Shown one piece after another: positions 37,401 to 47,442 of a stretch of 64,000 bases of DNA (position 1 is its first letter; each line of letters opens with the position of its first letter). Source of the stretch: Pseudoalteromonas sp. MMG007 (GTDB taxonomy: Bacteria; Pseudomonadota; Gammaproteobacteria; Enterobacterales; Alteromonadaceae). The notes under the pieces were generated by a model. That model ran no database searches, was not told the origin of the DNA, and was given only the letters and a program-made list of their open reading frames with translations. Position numbers and translations under genes: made by a program. The stretch spans positions 310,001 through 374,000 of the forward strand of contig NZ_JAGJEI010000001.1 in NCBI RefSeq assembly GCF_018100985.1, in the 5' to 3' direction.

Positions 37401-37751
37401 TTACTTACGACGTAATAATGAAGTAAGTAACATACCTGCTGCAAATGCAATTCCGGCAGTTGCTAACGGATTTTCTGAAGCAAATGCACGTGTTTTGGTA
37501 GTACATTCAGAAAGCTTTTCACGAGCTATAAGTTGTTTCTCACTTAGTGCTTCCGCTGAACTTGAGGCACCTTTGCGTACACTTGACTCAGCTACAGATG
37601 CTTTACTTGAAAGAGCATCAACTGCTTCATGCGCTACAGAAGTTGCCTTTTCTGTAAATGGTGCTTCGCTTTCGGTTTGTTTAAGCTCAGGTTTAATATT
37701 CGTCTGAGTATTTGTATCAGTATTCGCTTTAGTGTTTGTTGCAGTAGCCAT
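37401..37751 (-). CDS. yqjD: YqjD/ElaB-like membrane-anchored protein (DUF883)
   Basis: E. coli YqjD and ElaB bind ribosomes and attach them to the inner membrane in stationary phase. The 116-residue protein here has a long polar, helix-prone N-terminal part (about 1-88). It ends with the family signature ENPLATAGIAFAAGMLLTSL followed by LRRK. The ATG at 37751 is preceded by AGGA at 6 bases. It heads the yqjD-E-K-like operon. Confidence 0.82.
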   Translation of the reverse strand: MATATNTKANTDTNTQTNIKPELKQTESEAPFTEKATSVAHEAVDALSSKASVAESSVRKGASSSAEALSEKQLIAREKLSECTTKTRAFASENPLATAGIAFAAGMLLTSLLRRK

Positions 37752-37972
37752 AATCAATCCTTAATAAGTAAATAAAAAAATTTAACTGGTAGTTTTACTA
37801 ATGCAACGTTCAAACCAATAGTTAAAATAAAATTAACGTTATGATTTATATGGATTTATTTTTAATTTTTATTCCCCTTGTAATTATCGAGCTAGTATCA
37901 TGAAGTAACAATTTCTACTTCTTTGAGTAAATTTTACATACTAGGGCCTGCTTATCTTTGAGGTTAAATTCG

Positions 37973-38222
37973 CAGCAGCATGTTTAGTGTTCAGGCAGGC
38001 AGCACTTATGTAGTGTGGTTATTCCCTATAAATAAGCGATAGCATAGAATCAAATCCAAACATGTGCTGCCCAAAGAGTTCTGCCTAGAGGCAATTTATT
38101 CTTTGTTATCTACATGGATGTATCAGGGTGCGAGAGCAGCAAGCGGAAGCTTTGTTTGGTTTTATTTATTCTTACATGGATGTAAGCCTGTAGGGTAACG
38201 CAGGAGCAGTTACCGACCCCAT
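37973..38222. repeat. Repeat-rich intergenic segment
   Basis: The 850-base gap between the yqjD-like gene and mraZ has no gene I can support. It contains two copies of TACATGGATGTA (38111-38122 and 38173-38184), each followed within 25 bases by similar AGGGT...GAGCAG sequence. It also has an inverted pair GGCAGCAC (37998-38005) / GTGCTGCC (38064-38071). The pattern resembles an extragenic palindromic repeat unit, but family membership needs a genome search. Confidence 0.5.
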
Positions 38223-38489
38223 TAGGTTATAAACTTAACGCCGTGATTAAATTGTCCCCAAATTTAATAAATTTCAATCCTGAAAGGTCAACTTGCCCTA
38301 ATAATTAAGGTTTAATTATTTGTAATTATTCACTGGTTATTCAGCAAGCAAAGAGTGTAAACAGAAAGTTACCAAATGGATGGTAAATAATTTTTATCCT
38401 TTAATTCCACTTTTTCCCACTTAATTCAACCGCTTTGCTTGAACCCTTATTTTTATTAGCTTTGAGAGTCGTTAAAGCTGGTCAGCTTA

Positions 38490-38520
38490 CTTGACAAATG
38501 AGCTTGTCAAGCCCTAAACT
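38490..38520 (+). promoter_or_regulatory. Promoter of mraZ / dcw cluster
   Basis: A consensus TTGACA (38491-38496) is followed after 18 bases by TAAACT (38515-38520). The -35 is embedded in an inverted repeat CTTGACAA (38490-38497) / TTGTCAAG (38504-38511). Transcription would start near 38527, about 80 bases before mraZ. Confidence 0.75.
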
Positions 38521-38563
38521 GGAGCACTGTGGTAAAAAGTGGTTTTTAGTGGATCTAACTGGA
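38519..38563 (+). promoter_or_regulatory. Candidate MraZ operator: five direct repeats, 10-bp period
   Basis: CTGGA, GTGGT, GTGGT, GTGGA and CTGGA begin at 38519, 38529, 38539, 38549 and 38559, each separated by exactly 5 bases. E. coli MraZ binds TGGGN repeats with 5-base spacers at its own promoter and represses dcw. Spacing and position (overlapping the -10 and the initial transcript) match; the third G of the motif differs. Confidence 0.75.
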
Positions 38564-38609
38564 TCAAATTAATCGAAAGTCGATTACACAATTTAAAAGT
38601 AGGCTTTTC

Positions 38610-39068
38610 ATGTTTCGTGGCGCGAGTTCACTGAGTTTGGACGATAAAGGACGTTTTGCGGTACCTACCAAGTACCGAGATACGCTGCTATCTGAAGATC
38701 AGGGAACGGTTATATGTACCGTCGCATTAAATGAGCCGTGCTTATGGTTGTATCCACTTGCTGAGTGGCTTGAAATTGAAAGCCGTTTGGCCAAAATCTC
38801 TAATATGAATCCTCGCGCTCGTCGCATGCAGCGTATGTTGCTTGGTAACGCCACAGAGTATCAACTTGATAAAAATGGTCGAATTTTGCTAGCGCCGTCA
38901 TTGCGGTCGCATGCATCACTTGGCAAAAAAATAATGCTGGTTGGTTTGATGAATAAATTTGAAATTTGGGACGAGGCGCGTTGGCACGAGCAAATGCAGC
39001 AGGACACTGAGCTTGAGAGGCTTGGTAATTTTGAACCTAACCAAGATTTAGATAATTTCACACTCTAA
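38610..39068 (+). CDS. mraZ: Transcriptional regulator MraZ
   Basis: MraZ is a DNA-binding protein with two AbrB-like (SpoVT/MraZ) domains that represses the division and cell wall cluster from its own promoter. The 152-residue protein starts MFRGASSLSLDDKGRFAVPTKY and repeats a related DKNGRILLAPSLR motif near residue 90. The length equals E. coli MraZ (152). It is the first gene of the dcw cluster, under the promoter and repeats just upstream. Confidence 0.96.
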   Translation: MFRGASSLSLDDKGRFAVPTKYRDTLLSEDQGTVICTVALNEPCLWLYPLAEWLEIESRLAKISNMNPRARRMQRMLLGNATEYQLDKNGRILLAPSLRSHASLGKKIMLVGLMNKFEIWDEARWHEQMQQDTELERLGNFEPNQDLDNFTL

Positions 39069-39096
39069 CGGCACAAAAAAAGGCAAACAATAGCTA

Positions 39097-40035
39097 ATGA
39101 CAGCGCAATTTGAACACGTATCCGTACTTATGGACGAAACCATCGATGCCCTTGCAATTAAGCCAGACGGTATATACATGGATGGTACTTTTGGACGTGG
39201 CGGTCACTCTGGACAAATTTTAGCACGCCTTGGTAATGAAGGTCGCTTACAAGCGATAGATCAAGATCCACAAGCTATAAAATCAGCTGAAAAATTTGCA
39301 GACGACTCTCGTTTTGCGATTGCACACACCCGCTTTTCAAACCTATACGACGTAGCAGAGCAAAACGATCTGTTAGGTAAAGTAGATGGCATTTTGCTTG
39401 ATATAGGGGTGTCGTCACCTCAGCTTGATGACGCGGAGCGTGGTTTTAGCTTTATGAAAGACGGCCCGCTGGATATGCGTATGGATCCAACCAGTGGAAG
39501 AAGCGCAGCGCAGTGGCTTGCAGAAGCAGAGCTTGAAGACATTACCCATGTAATTAAAACCTACGGTGAAGAAAAGTTTGGTAAACGTATTGCGCATAAA
39601 GTACTCGAGGTACGTGAACATACACCAATTACGACCACTAAGCAGCTTGCTGATTTGGTTGATGAAGCTGTGCCGGTAAAAGATAAGTTTAAGCACCCAG
39701 CGACACGTACCTTCCAAGCAATCAGAATTTATATAAACAGTGAGCTTGAAGAGATTCAAACTGCATTACAGTCTGCCGTTAAAGTGCTTAAACCAGGTGG
39801 GCGTCTAGTGGTTATTTCGTTTCATTCTCTTGAAGATAGAATTGTTAAACAATTTATTAGAAAACAGAGTAAGGGAGAAGCATTACCCAGAGGTCTGCCT
39901 TTAACCGATGCACAAATAAATAAAAATCTGACGTTAAAAGCAGTGGGTAAAGCTATCAAGCCAAGTGCTGCAGAAATAGAACGTAATCCTCGTTCGCGTA
40001 GTTCAGTACTTAGGATTGCACAGAGGCTGGGATGA
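39097..40035 (+). CDS. rsmH: 16S rRNA (cytosine1402-N4)-methyltransferase RsmH
   Basis: RsmH (MraW) N4-methylates C1402 of 16S rRNA, the same nucleotide that RsmI (at 21.9 kb here) methylates on the ribose. The 312-residue protein has the SAM-binding motif [35 protein letters not shown] and [19 protein letters not shown]. Length matches E. coli (313). It overlaps ftsL by 4 bases. Confidence 0.97.
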   Translation: MTAQFEHVSVLMDETIDALAIKPDGIYMDGTFGRGGHSGQILARLGNEGRLQAIDQDPQAIKSAEKFADDSRFAIAHTRFSNLYDVAEQNDLLGKVDGILLDIGVSSPQLDDAERGFSFMKDGPLDMRMDPTSGRSAAQWLAEAELEDITHVIKTYGEEKFGKRIAHKVLEVREHTPITTTKQLADLVDEAVPVKDKFKHPATRTFQAIRIYINSELEEIQTALQSAVKVLKPGGRLVVISFHSLEDRIVKQFIRKQSKGEALPRGLPLTDAQINKNLTLKAVGKAIKPSAAEIERNPRSRSSVLRIAQRLG

Positions 40036-40358
40036 GTAAAAAAGCGAATTATCGCCAACCCAATTTATTTTTAGAAATATTAAAAGGCCTAGGAGCTAAC
40101 AAGCTAACCTCGGCCTTGTTGGTTGTGATATTCGCATCAAGCTTAGCTGTTGTGCAGGTAACTCACTTAGCCCGTGGACAGCTCATTAAGCAAGATACGC
40201 TGCTACAAGAGCGTGATGAACTTGATTTAGAATGGCGCTATTTACTTGTAGAAGAAGAGTTTTACTCACAGCATGCACGTATTGAAGAAGTAGCTACATC
40301 GCAATTAAAAATGAAACGACCTACCAGTCAAGATGAGCAGGTAATAATAGTACAATGA
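40032..40358 (+). CDS. ftsL: Cell division protein FtsL
   Basis: FtsL is a small bitopic divisome protein that forms the FtsQLB subcomplex with FtsB and FtsQ. The 108-residue protein has a cytoplasmic start, one membrane segment (about residues 25-45, [20 protein letters not shown]) and a periplasmic coiled coil (about 50-85; [20 protein letters not shown]). Size and place between rsmH and ftsI are diagnostic. It overlaps both neighbours by 4 bases. Confidence 0.94.
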   Translation: MSKKANYRQPNLFLEILKGLGANKLTSALLVVIFASSLAVVQVTHLARGQLIKQDTLLQERDELDLEWRYLLVEEEFYSQHARIEEVATSQLKMKRPTSQDEQVIIVQ

Positions 40359-42175
40359 GAACAAGTAGAGGCAAAAAACCAGCAGCAAACTTAATCACAT
40401 GGCGCTTTATGTTAGTGTGTGGTGTGGTGTTTATGGTGTTTGTTACACTGGTGTCTCGCGCTGCTTATTTGCAAGTAATTGAGCCTGATAAAGCGCGCTC
40501 AGAAAGCGATAAACGTACTGTACGAGTAGAAAAACTGCATGTACAACGTGGGATGATATTTGACCGACACGGTAAAGAACTGGCTGTCAGTGTACCTGTG
40601 GTGAGTGTGTATGCAGATCCAAAAGCGCTGCATAAATCACTTGTTGCTAAAGTAGTTAAACAAGCGCGTAAAGATGGTGAAGAGCACCTAGCACTTGCTG
40701 AAAATACCGCAGAGCTAGATAAACGTACCAGCTTATATTATAAAAACGATTTACGCTGGCGCGAGCTTGCTGATGTACTGCGGATTGACCCTAAAAAGAT
40801 CAATTCAAGACTTTTGAACGATCCTAGCCGTCGTTTTGTGTATTTAAAGCGTCAAGTTACGCCAGCTGTTGCAAATTATATTGGCGATCTACGCTTGCCA
40901 GGCATTCATTTACTTGATGAATCTAAACGTTATTACCCAGCAGGTGAAGTAACAGCCCATATTATTGGCTTTACAAACATTGATGGTAAAGGCATTGAGG
41001 GCATTGAAAAGCTCTACGAAAATGCACTTACAGGCGAAGAGGGTCGCCGTACTATTCGTAAAGATGCCCAAGGTCGTGAGGTTGAAGTACTAGATGAACG
41101 TGAGCGTGTAGAGCCAGAAAGCATTCAACTAAGTATTGACCAACGTATTCAAGCCATAGCTTATAAAGCAGTAAAATCTGCAGTACTCACCTATAAAGCA
41201 ACATCGGGATCGGCCATGGTGGTTGATGTTAAAACCGGTGAAGTTCTTGCCATGGTGAACAGCCCTTCATTCAATCCCAATAACTTAAATGACGCAGCGC
41301 CACATAAGCGTCGTAACCGTGCAATTACCGATTTGTTTGAACCTGGCTCAACCGTTAAGCCACTAGCCATTTTGGCTGGGCTAGACTACGGCGCAATTAA
41401 AGCTGACGACACGATTGATACCTACCCAGGTTGGATGCGTTTAGGTGGAAGCTTAGTAAGAGATACCCGTAACCATGGTGAAATGACTCTTCGCGAAATC
41501 CTAAAATACTCATCAAACATGGGCGTAGCTAAAGTAACGCAACAAGTGCCAAAAGATTACCTTGTAGGGCTATACCAAAAAGTAGGCTTTGGCAGCGATA
41601 CCGGCACTGGCATGGTGGGTGAAAGCAGTGGTTTATTTTATCCAAATCGTCGTTGGTCGGACTTTGAAATTGCAACGCTGTCGTTTGGTTATGCTATTTC
41701 GGTAAGTACCGCACAAATGGCGCGTTTTTATACCATGTTAGGGGCCGGTGGTGTAAATCGTCCTCTTACTATTTTAAAGCAAGATAATGTACCTGAAGGC
41801 GAGCGTATCTTTAAGCAAAAAGACGTAGAAGCCGTAGTACACATGATGGAAAGCGTGTTTGAAAAAGATGGCACTGCGCGTAATGTAAAAGTTGATGGAT
41901 ACCGCGCTGCTGGTAAAACAGGGACTTCTAAAAAGGCTGTTGCTGGTGGTTATGGTGATGAATACGTAGGTTATTTTGCGGGTGTTGCACCTGCGAGTAA
42001 CCCACGTTTGGCTGTGGTAGTTATGATTAACGAGCCTGGTGGTGATGTGTACTATGGAGGTGCCACTGCTGGCCCTGCATTTGCAGAAATCATCTCTAAC
42101 GCATTAAGAATATTAAACGTTGCACCAGACAAGGAAGAGGTTGCGTACGTAAAAGGTAAAGATAACGATGCGTGA
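40355..42175 (+). CDS. ftsI: Peptidoglycan D,D-transpeptidase FtsI (PBP3)
   Basis: FtsI cross-links septal peptidoglycan and works with the glycosyltransferase FtsW. The 606-residue protein has one N-terminal membrane segment (about 16-38), a non-catalytic dimer-type domain, and a transpeptidase domain. The acylated serine is Ser332 in GSTVKP, followed by SSN (about 388) and KTGT (about 524). Length is close to E. coli FtsI (588). It overlaps murE by 8 bases. Confidence 0.97.
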   Translation: MRTSRGKKPAANLITWRFMLVCGVVFMVFVTLVSRAAYLQVIEPDKARSESDKRTVRVEKLHVQRGMIFDRHGKELAVSVPVVSVYADPKALHKSLVAKVVKQARKDGEEHLALAENTAELDKRTSLYYKNDLRWRELADVLRIDPKKINSRLLNDPSRRFVYLKRQVTPAVANYIGDLRLPGIHLLDESKRYYPAGEVTAHIIGFTNIDGKGIEGIEKLYENALTGEEGRRTIRKDAQGREVEVLDERERVEPESIQLSIDQRIQAIAYKAVKSAVLTYKATSGSAMVVDVKTGEVLAMVNSPSFNPNNLNDAAPHKRRNRAITDLFEPGSTVKPLAILAGLDYGAIKADDTIDTYPGWMRLGGSLVRDTRNHGEMTLREILKYSSNMGVAKVTQQVPKDYLVGLYQKVGFGSDTGTGMVGESSGLFYPNRRWSDFEIATLSFGYAISVSTAQMARFYTMLGAGGVNRPLTILKQDNVPEGERIFKQKDVEAVVHMMESVFEKDGTARNVKVDGYRAAGKTGTSKKAVAGGYGDEYVGYFAGVAPASNPRLAVVVMINEPGGDVYYGGATAGPAFAEIISNALRILNVAPDKEEVAYVKGKDNDA

Positions 42176-43646
42176 TTTAAAGGCGATTTTAAAATACATC
42201 GAAATAGATGCACCTTCGCAGGTAGTTAAACATCTACGACTCGATAGCCGTGATGTTACCCCCGGAGATGTGTTTGTTGCTATAAAAGGTCACCAATTAG
42301 ATGGTGGACAGTTTATTGAAAAAGCAATAGAGAACGGCGCTACAGCTATTATTGCAGACAGATTATGTGAATTTGACGTAAGCTTTGAACCTCTTTATTT
42401 AGTAACAGAGCTTGATAAAAAACTGCCAGAACTAGCAAGTCGTTTCTATGACCAACCTAGTCACGATTTAGATTTAATTGGTGTAACGGGTACTAACGGC
42501 AAATCAACCACAACAGCAATGATTGCTCATTTAGCGCAATTTTGCAGTACAGATTCGGCCATTATAGGCACGTTAGGGTATGGTCATCCTGATACACTTA
42601 CGCCCCTTATTAATACCACGCCTTCGACTGTTGATTTACAGCATATACTAAGCGACTTAAACCAACAGCATAAAGCACTGATTGCTATGGAAGTCTCATC
42701 GCATGGTTTAGTGCAGCAGCGTGTAGCACAGTGCCAATTTAAAGCGGCGGTGTTTACTAATTTATCGCGTGACCACTTAGATTACCATGGTGATATGGCA
42801 AGTTATGGCGATGCAAAACTGATGTTGTTTCGCGATTTTGAACCACAGCATGTAGTCCTCAATCAAGATGATGGGCAAGCAGAGCAGTGGCTAGAAAAAT
42901 ACAGTTTTAATCACTTAGTATGTTATGGGCGTAAAAATTTAGCCCCTGCTAATGCCAAATTTGTGTATTTTTCTGACGTTGAATATTCTAACAATGGTAT
43001 TTCGGCGCAATTAATCACAAGTTGGGGTGATGTTAAGATAAAATCACCGCTGTTTGGCGAATTTAATTTATATAATTTAACTGCCGCGCTCGCTACATTA
43101 CTTAGTTTAGGTTATCCGCTGGAGCAACTTGTTGCAGGTTGTGCGCATTTACAGCCTGTTGCTGGGCGTATGCAAGCATTTAGCGAAGCAGACAAGCCAA
43201 CATGTGTTGTTGATTATGCACATACACCTGAGGCGTTAGCACTTGCATTACAAGCGCTGCAAAAACATGTGCCAGGCGGTGTAAGCTGTGTATTTGGCTG
43301 TGGTGGTGATAGAGATAAAGGCAAGCGTGCTTTAATGGCGCAAGCTGCAGAGCAAAATGCTAACAAGGTTATTATTACTAGCGATAACCCACGTTCAGAA
43401 AACCCAGACGCCATTATTGCAGATGTGGCAGCAGGTTTAACGCATCCTGAAAAGGCTCATTTAGAGGCCGACAGAGCAACCGCAATTAGTTACGCAATAA
43501 ATAATGCGGCAGCCGGCGACGTTATTTTAATTGCTGGCAAAGGACATGAAGATTATCAAATAATTGGCGATACGCGCATAGACTTTTGTGATCGCCGTTA
43601 TGTACAAGAACAACTAAAAAAAGCAGTAAGAGGGATAACTCAATGA
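42168..43646 (+). CDS. murE: UDP-MurNAc-Ala-Glu:meso-diaminopimelate ligase MurE
   Basis: MurE adds the third residue of the stem peptide. The 492-residue protein has the three Mur-ligase domains with ATP-binding loop GVTGTNGKSTTTAMIA and the substrate-specificity motif DNPRSENPD. That motif marks the meso-diaminopimelate-adding type, as expected for a Gram-negative. It overlaps murF by 4 bases. Confidence 0.97.
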   Translation: MRDLKAILKYIEIDAPSQVVKHLRLDSRDVTPGDVFVAIKGHQLDGGQFIEKAIENGATAIIADRLCEFDVSFEPLYLVTELDKKLPELASRFYDQPSHDLDLIGVTGTNGKSTTTAMIAHLAQFCSTDSAIIGTLGYGHPDTLTPLINTTPSTVDLQHILSDLNQQHKALIAMEVSSHGLVQQRVAQCQFKAAVFTNLSRDHLDYHGDMASYGDAKLMLFRDFEPQHVVLNQDDGQAEQWLEKYSFNHLVCYGRKNLAPANAKFVYFSDVEYSNNGISAQLITSWGDVKIKSPLFGEFNLYNLTAALATLLSLGYPLEQLVAGCAHLQPVAGRMQAFSEADKPTCVVDYAHTPEALALALQALQKHVPGGVSCVFGCGGDRDKGKRALMAQAAEQNANKVIITSDNPRSENPDAIIADVAAGLTHPEKAHLEADRATAISYAINNAAAGDVILIAGKGHEDYQIIGDTRIDFCDRRYVQEQLKKAVRGITQ

Positions 43647-45031
43647 TCCCAATGGATTTTGATTGGCTGGCTAATGTGCTAGCAACCGATTATCAAGGTG
43701 ATAATCAAAAAGTGATTAATATAAATACTGATACCCGCAGCATTTGCGAAGGTGACGTGTTTTTAGCACTTAAAGGCCCTAATTTTGATGGCCATAAATT
43801 TATAGAACAAGCAAAACAAAAAGGCGCTATTGGTGTCATTGTTCAACATAAAGTAGCTGTTGATATTGCACAATTTGTTGTTGGCGATACGCGCATTGCA
43901 TTAGGTGATATTGGTGCAGCGGTAATGGCGCAAGTTGCTCCTAAAACAATTGCTATTACCGGCAGTGTGGGTAAAACCACTGTAAAAGAAATGTGCGCTG
44001 CTATTTTATCTGTGCATGGTGATGTACTTGCCACTAAAGGTAATTTTAATAACGACATTGGTGTACCACTTACTTTATTGCGTTTAGAGCCACAGCATCG
44101 CTTTGCTGTAATAGAGCTTGGAGCAAACCATTTAGGTGAAATTGCTTATACAACAGCAATGGCTAAACCCGATGTAGCTGTTGTATGTAATGTGGCGGCT
44201 GCTCATTTAGAAGGTTTTGGCAGCTTAATGGGTGTTGCTAAAGCAAAGGGTGAGATTTTTGATGGCCTAAAAGATGATGGCGTTGCCATTGTTAATTGCG
44301 ATAGTGAATTTAGCCAATATTGGCTTGATAAACTAACAGGTAAAAATGTTAAGCGCTTATCAAGTACAGAAAAACTCGATATTTGGGCTGAAAATATTAG
44401 CCTAGACGAAAACGCTAGAGCAAGCTTTACCCTGTGTACCAACAACAAACAAGTGCCTGTAACTTTGGCGCTTCCGGGTAAACATAATATTAGTAACGCA
44501 CTAATTGCCGCAGCACTTACCAGCGAATTTGACGTATCTCTTGAAGAAATTGCTAATGCACTTGCCACTATGGGAGATGTTAAAGGCCGCGTAAATCTAA
44601 TTAAAGTCAGTGACGTATTAACGGTAATTGATGACAGTTATAACGCAAACGTTAAGTCGGTAAAAGCCGCTATTGATTTGCTTGGTGATATTAAAGGTCA
44701 CCGTATTTTAGCGCTTGGTGATATGGGAGAGCTTGGTGAAGATGCTCGTATGTATCATCAAGAGGTTGGCGAGTATGCATTAGAGCAAGGGATTGATGAG
44801 CTATTTACCCTCGGTGTGCTTAGCAAGTCAGCCAGTGATGTATTTGAAAAGCCTAATCGTCATTTTTCAAATCGTGATGAGATGCTCAAACAAATTCAAT
44901 TAAGTCTTAGTAAAGTAGATAGTAAAACCACAATAGTAGTGAAAGGATCGCGCAGTTCTCGTATGGAATTATTAGTAACCGATTTAGTAAATGGCCAGCA
45001 ACATGCCATCAATGGAGTATCATCATGTTAG
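43643..45031 (+). CDS. murF: UDP-MurNAc-tripeptide:D-Ala-D-Ala ligase MurF
   Basis: MurF adds the D-Ala-D-Ala dipeptide to complete the UDP-MurNAc-pentapeptide. The 462-residue protein has the ATP loop [12 protein letters not shown], the central motif [15 protein letters not shown] (typical of MurF), and [16 protein letters not shown] in the C-terminal domain. It overlaps mraY by 7 bases. Confidence 0.96.
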   Translation: MIPMDFDWLANVLATDYQGDNQKVININTDTRSICEGDVFLALKGPNFDGHKFIEQAKQKGAIGVIVQHKVAVDIAQFVVGDTRIALGDIGAAVMAQVAPKTIAITGSVGKTTVKEMCAAILSVHGDVLATKGNFNNDIGVPLTLLRLEPQHRFAVIELGANHLGEIAYTTAMAKPDVAVVCNVAAAHLEGFGSLMGVAKAKGEIFDGLKDDGVAIVNCDSEFSQYWLDKLTGKNVKRLSSTEKLDIWAENISLDENARASFTLCTNNKQVPVTLALPGKHNISNALIAAALTSEFDVSLEEIANALATMGDVKGRVNLIKVSDVLTVIDDSYNANVKSVKAAIDLLGDIKGHRILALGDMGELGEDARMYHQEVGEYALEQGIDELFTLGVLSKSASDVFEKPNRHFSNRDEMLKQIQLSLSKVDSKTTIVVKGSRSSRMELLVTDLVNGQQHAINGVSSC

Positions 45032-46107
45032 TTTGGCTGGCAGAGTATTTAACTCAGTATTTTAGTGGTTTTCATGTTTTTTCGTATCTAACGCTGCGTG
45101 CCATTTTAGGTATTTTGACTGCGTTAATGATGTCGTTATATTTTGGCCCAAAGCTGATTCGTGCATTACAACGCATGCAAATAGGCCAAGTTGTTCGCCA
45201 CGATGGCCCTGAATCGCATTTGTCTAAAAGAGGCACGCCTACTATGGGCGGCATATTAATTTTAGGCGCTATTTTTACAAGTACCTTGCTGTGGGCTGAT
45301 TTATCAAATAAATATGTGTGGGCTACTTTATTTGTAATTGGCTCATTAGGTGTGGTGGGCTTTATAGATGATTACCGTAAGGTTATTCGTAAAGACCCAA
45401 AAGGTCTAATTGCAAAGTGGAAGTATTTTTGGCAATCGGTAATTGCATTAGTGGTTGCCACAGCGCTTTACGCAACCAGCACACAAGCGGCTGAAACCTC
45501 TCTCGTTGTGCCATTTTTTAAAGACGTATTACCGCAGTTAGGCCTGTTCTACATTGTAATTACCTACTTTGCATTAGTCGGTACCTCAAACGCCGTAAAC
45601 TTAACCGATGGCCTAGATGGCTTAGCTATAGTACCTACTATTTTAGTCGCGGCAGCACTTGCCATAATTGCTTACTTAACGGGTAACATTAACTTTTCGG
45701 CTTACTTACATATTCCGCATTTACCACTTGCTAGTGAGCTTGTAGTGGTGTGTACCGCTATTGTTGGCGCTGGATTAGGCTTCTTATGGTTTAACACTTA
45801 TCCGGCACAAGTATTTATGGGCGATGTAGGTTCGCTTGCACTTGGTGGTGCGCTGGGCATTATTGCTATTTTAGTTCGCCAGGAGTTGCTGCTTATTATT
45901 ATGGGTGGCGTGTTTGTGATGGAAGCTGTGTCGGTAATATTACAAGTAGGCTCATACAAATTACGGGGACAACGAATTTTCAGAATGGCACCCATTCATC
46001 ATCATTACGAACTAAAGGGGTGGCCTGAGCCACGCGTTATTGTGCGCTTTTGGATTATTTCTATTGTGCTTGTGCTTGCAGGCCTTGCGACATTAAAGAT
46101 TCGATAA
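45025..46107 (+). CDS. mraY: Phospho-MurNAc-pentapeptide translocase MraY
   Basis: MraY transfers phospho-MurNAc-pentapeptide to undecaprenyl phosphate, forming lipid I. The 360-residue integral membrane protein has about ten helices. Conserved cytoplasmic motifs are [19 protein letters not shown] (Asp pair), [10 protein letters not shown] and [12 protein letters not shown] with the catalytic histidine cluster. Length equals E. coli MraY (360). Confidence 0.97.
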   Translation: MLVWLAEYLTQYFSGFHVFSYLTLRAILGILTALMMSLYFGPKLIRALQRMQIGQVVRHDGPESHLSKRGTPTMGGILILGAIFTSTLLWADLSNKYVWATLFVIGSLGVVGFIDDYRKVIRKDPKGLIAKWKYFWQSVIALVVATALYATSTQAAETSLVVPFFKDVLPQLGLFYIVITYFALVGTSNAVNLTDGLDGLAIVPTILVAAALAIIAYLTGNINFSAYLHIPHLPLASELVVVCTAIVGAGLGFLWFNTYPAQVFMGDVGSLALGGALGIIAILVRQELLLIIMGGVFVMEAVSVILQVGSYKLRGQRIFRMAPIHHHYELKGWPEPRVIVRFWIISIVLVLAGLATLKIR

Positions 46108-47442
46108 ATGCAGTATTTAAACGAGATAAAAAACAAACAAATAACAGTGCTCGGACTCGGTGTAACCGGTCTGGGCATTGTGCGTTTTTTATTATCTCAT
46201 GGCTTTTCGCCAAAGGTTATAGATAGCCGCAAAAATCCCCCCGGGATTGATTGGCTAAAAGAGCATGCGCCACAGCTAAGTACTCACTTTGGTAACTTGG
46301 ACGGTGCAGCACTTTGTAAAAGTGACATGATCATTATTAGCCCAGGGCTAAGCTTAAAAATACCCGCTATCGCAAAGGCTATTGAGTCAGGCGTTGAAGT
46401 AATTGGTGACGTTGAGCTATTTGCTCGCATAAATACTAAACCGGTTGTAGCGGTAACGGGTTCAAATGGTAAATCAACCGTTGTAACCCTTGCCTATGAA
46501 GTACTAAAAGCGGCAGGTTATAAAGTCGCGCTTGGCGGTAATATTGGTACTGCGGTATTAGATTTATTAAGCGATGATTTTGACGTTTATGTGCTGGAGC
46601 TTTCAAGTTTTCAGCTTGATACCAGCTCGAGCTTAAAACCTATTAGCGCGACGGTATTAAATGTATCTGAAGATCACCTAGATCGTTACGACAGCTACCA
46701 AGCTTATATCGACTCAAAATTAAGCATTTATAACAATGCTGAGCTTGTAGTAATAAACGCAGATGATATTCAAACTAAGCCTATTAGCCGCTCTTTAGCG
46801 CCGCAAATGAGTTTTGGCACTGACCAAGGTGATTATCACTTAGCTGAGCATAATAGTGAGCTGCACTTTATAGCGAAGGGCGAGGCATTTCTACCTGTTA
46901 GTACACTTGCGGTAGTAGGTAAGCACAATTACTTAAATACCCTGTCCGTTATGGCGTTATTGAGCCCGTTTAATATTACCAAAGATCAGTACGCAACAGC
47001 ACTTAGCCAATTTCATGGTTTAGCGCACCGCTGTCAATTTGTAAGCGATAAAAATGGCGTTAAGTACTTTAACGATTCTAAAGCCACTAATGTTGGCGCA
47101 ACTATAGCGGCAATCGATAGTTTAGCCTCAGAGTACGAAAACCTGATTGTAATAGCGGGTGGCGATGCTAAAGGTGCTGATTTAAGTGCGCTAAAACCAT
47201 ATATAAAAAATCATGTAAAAGCGCTCGTTTGCTTTGGTAAAGATGCAAATAAACTTGCGGCACTTACTAGTAAATCTCATTTAGTAAATAATATGCAAGA
47301 AGCTGTGGCACTTGCACAAGTACTTAGCAAACGTGGTGATATTGTTTTGCTTGCTCCTGCGTGTGCCAGCATTGATATGTATAACAATTATATGCAACGT
47401 GGTGATGACTTTGTGCAGTGTGTAATGGAAGGGCAATTATGA
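46108..47442 (+). CDS. murD: UDP-MurNAc-L-alanine:D-glutamate ligase MurD
   Basis: MurD adds D-Glu to UDP-MurNAc-L-Ala. The 444-residue protein has an N-terminal Rossmann-like domain (TVLGLGVTGLGIVRFLLSHG), the ATP loop VTGSNGKSTVVTL and the C-terminal motif LLAPACASIDMYNNYMQRGD (the last with the family SxDxFxxFxxRG pattern modified). It begins directly after mraY and its stop overlaps the ftsW start. Confidence 0.96.
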   Translation: MQYLNEIKNKQITVLGLGVTGLGIVRFLLSHGFSPKVIDSRKNPPGIDWLKEHAPQLSTHFGNLDGAALCKSDMIIISPGLSLKIPAIAKAIESGVEVIGDVELFARINTKPVVAVTGSNGKSTVVTLAYEVLKAAGYKVALGGNIGTAVLDLLSDDFDVYVLELSSFQLDTSSSLKPISATVLNVSEDHLDRYDSYQAYIDSKLSIYNNAELVVINADDIQTKPISRSLAPQMSFGTDQGDYHLAEHNSELHFIAKGEAFLPVSTLAVVGKHNYLNTLSVMALLSPFNITKDQYATALSQFHGLAHRCQFVSDKNGVKYFNDSKATNVGATIAAIDSLASEYENLIVIAGGDAKGADLSALKPYIKNHVKALVCFGKDANKLAALTSKSHLVNNMQEAVALAQVLSKRGDIVLLAPACASIDMYNNYMQRGDDFVQCVMEGQL

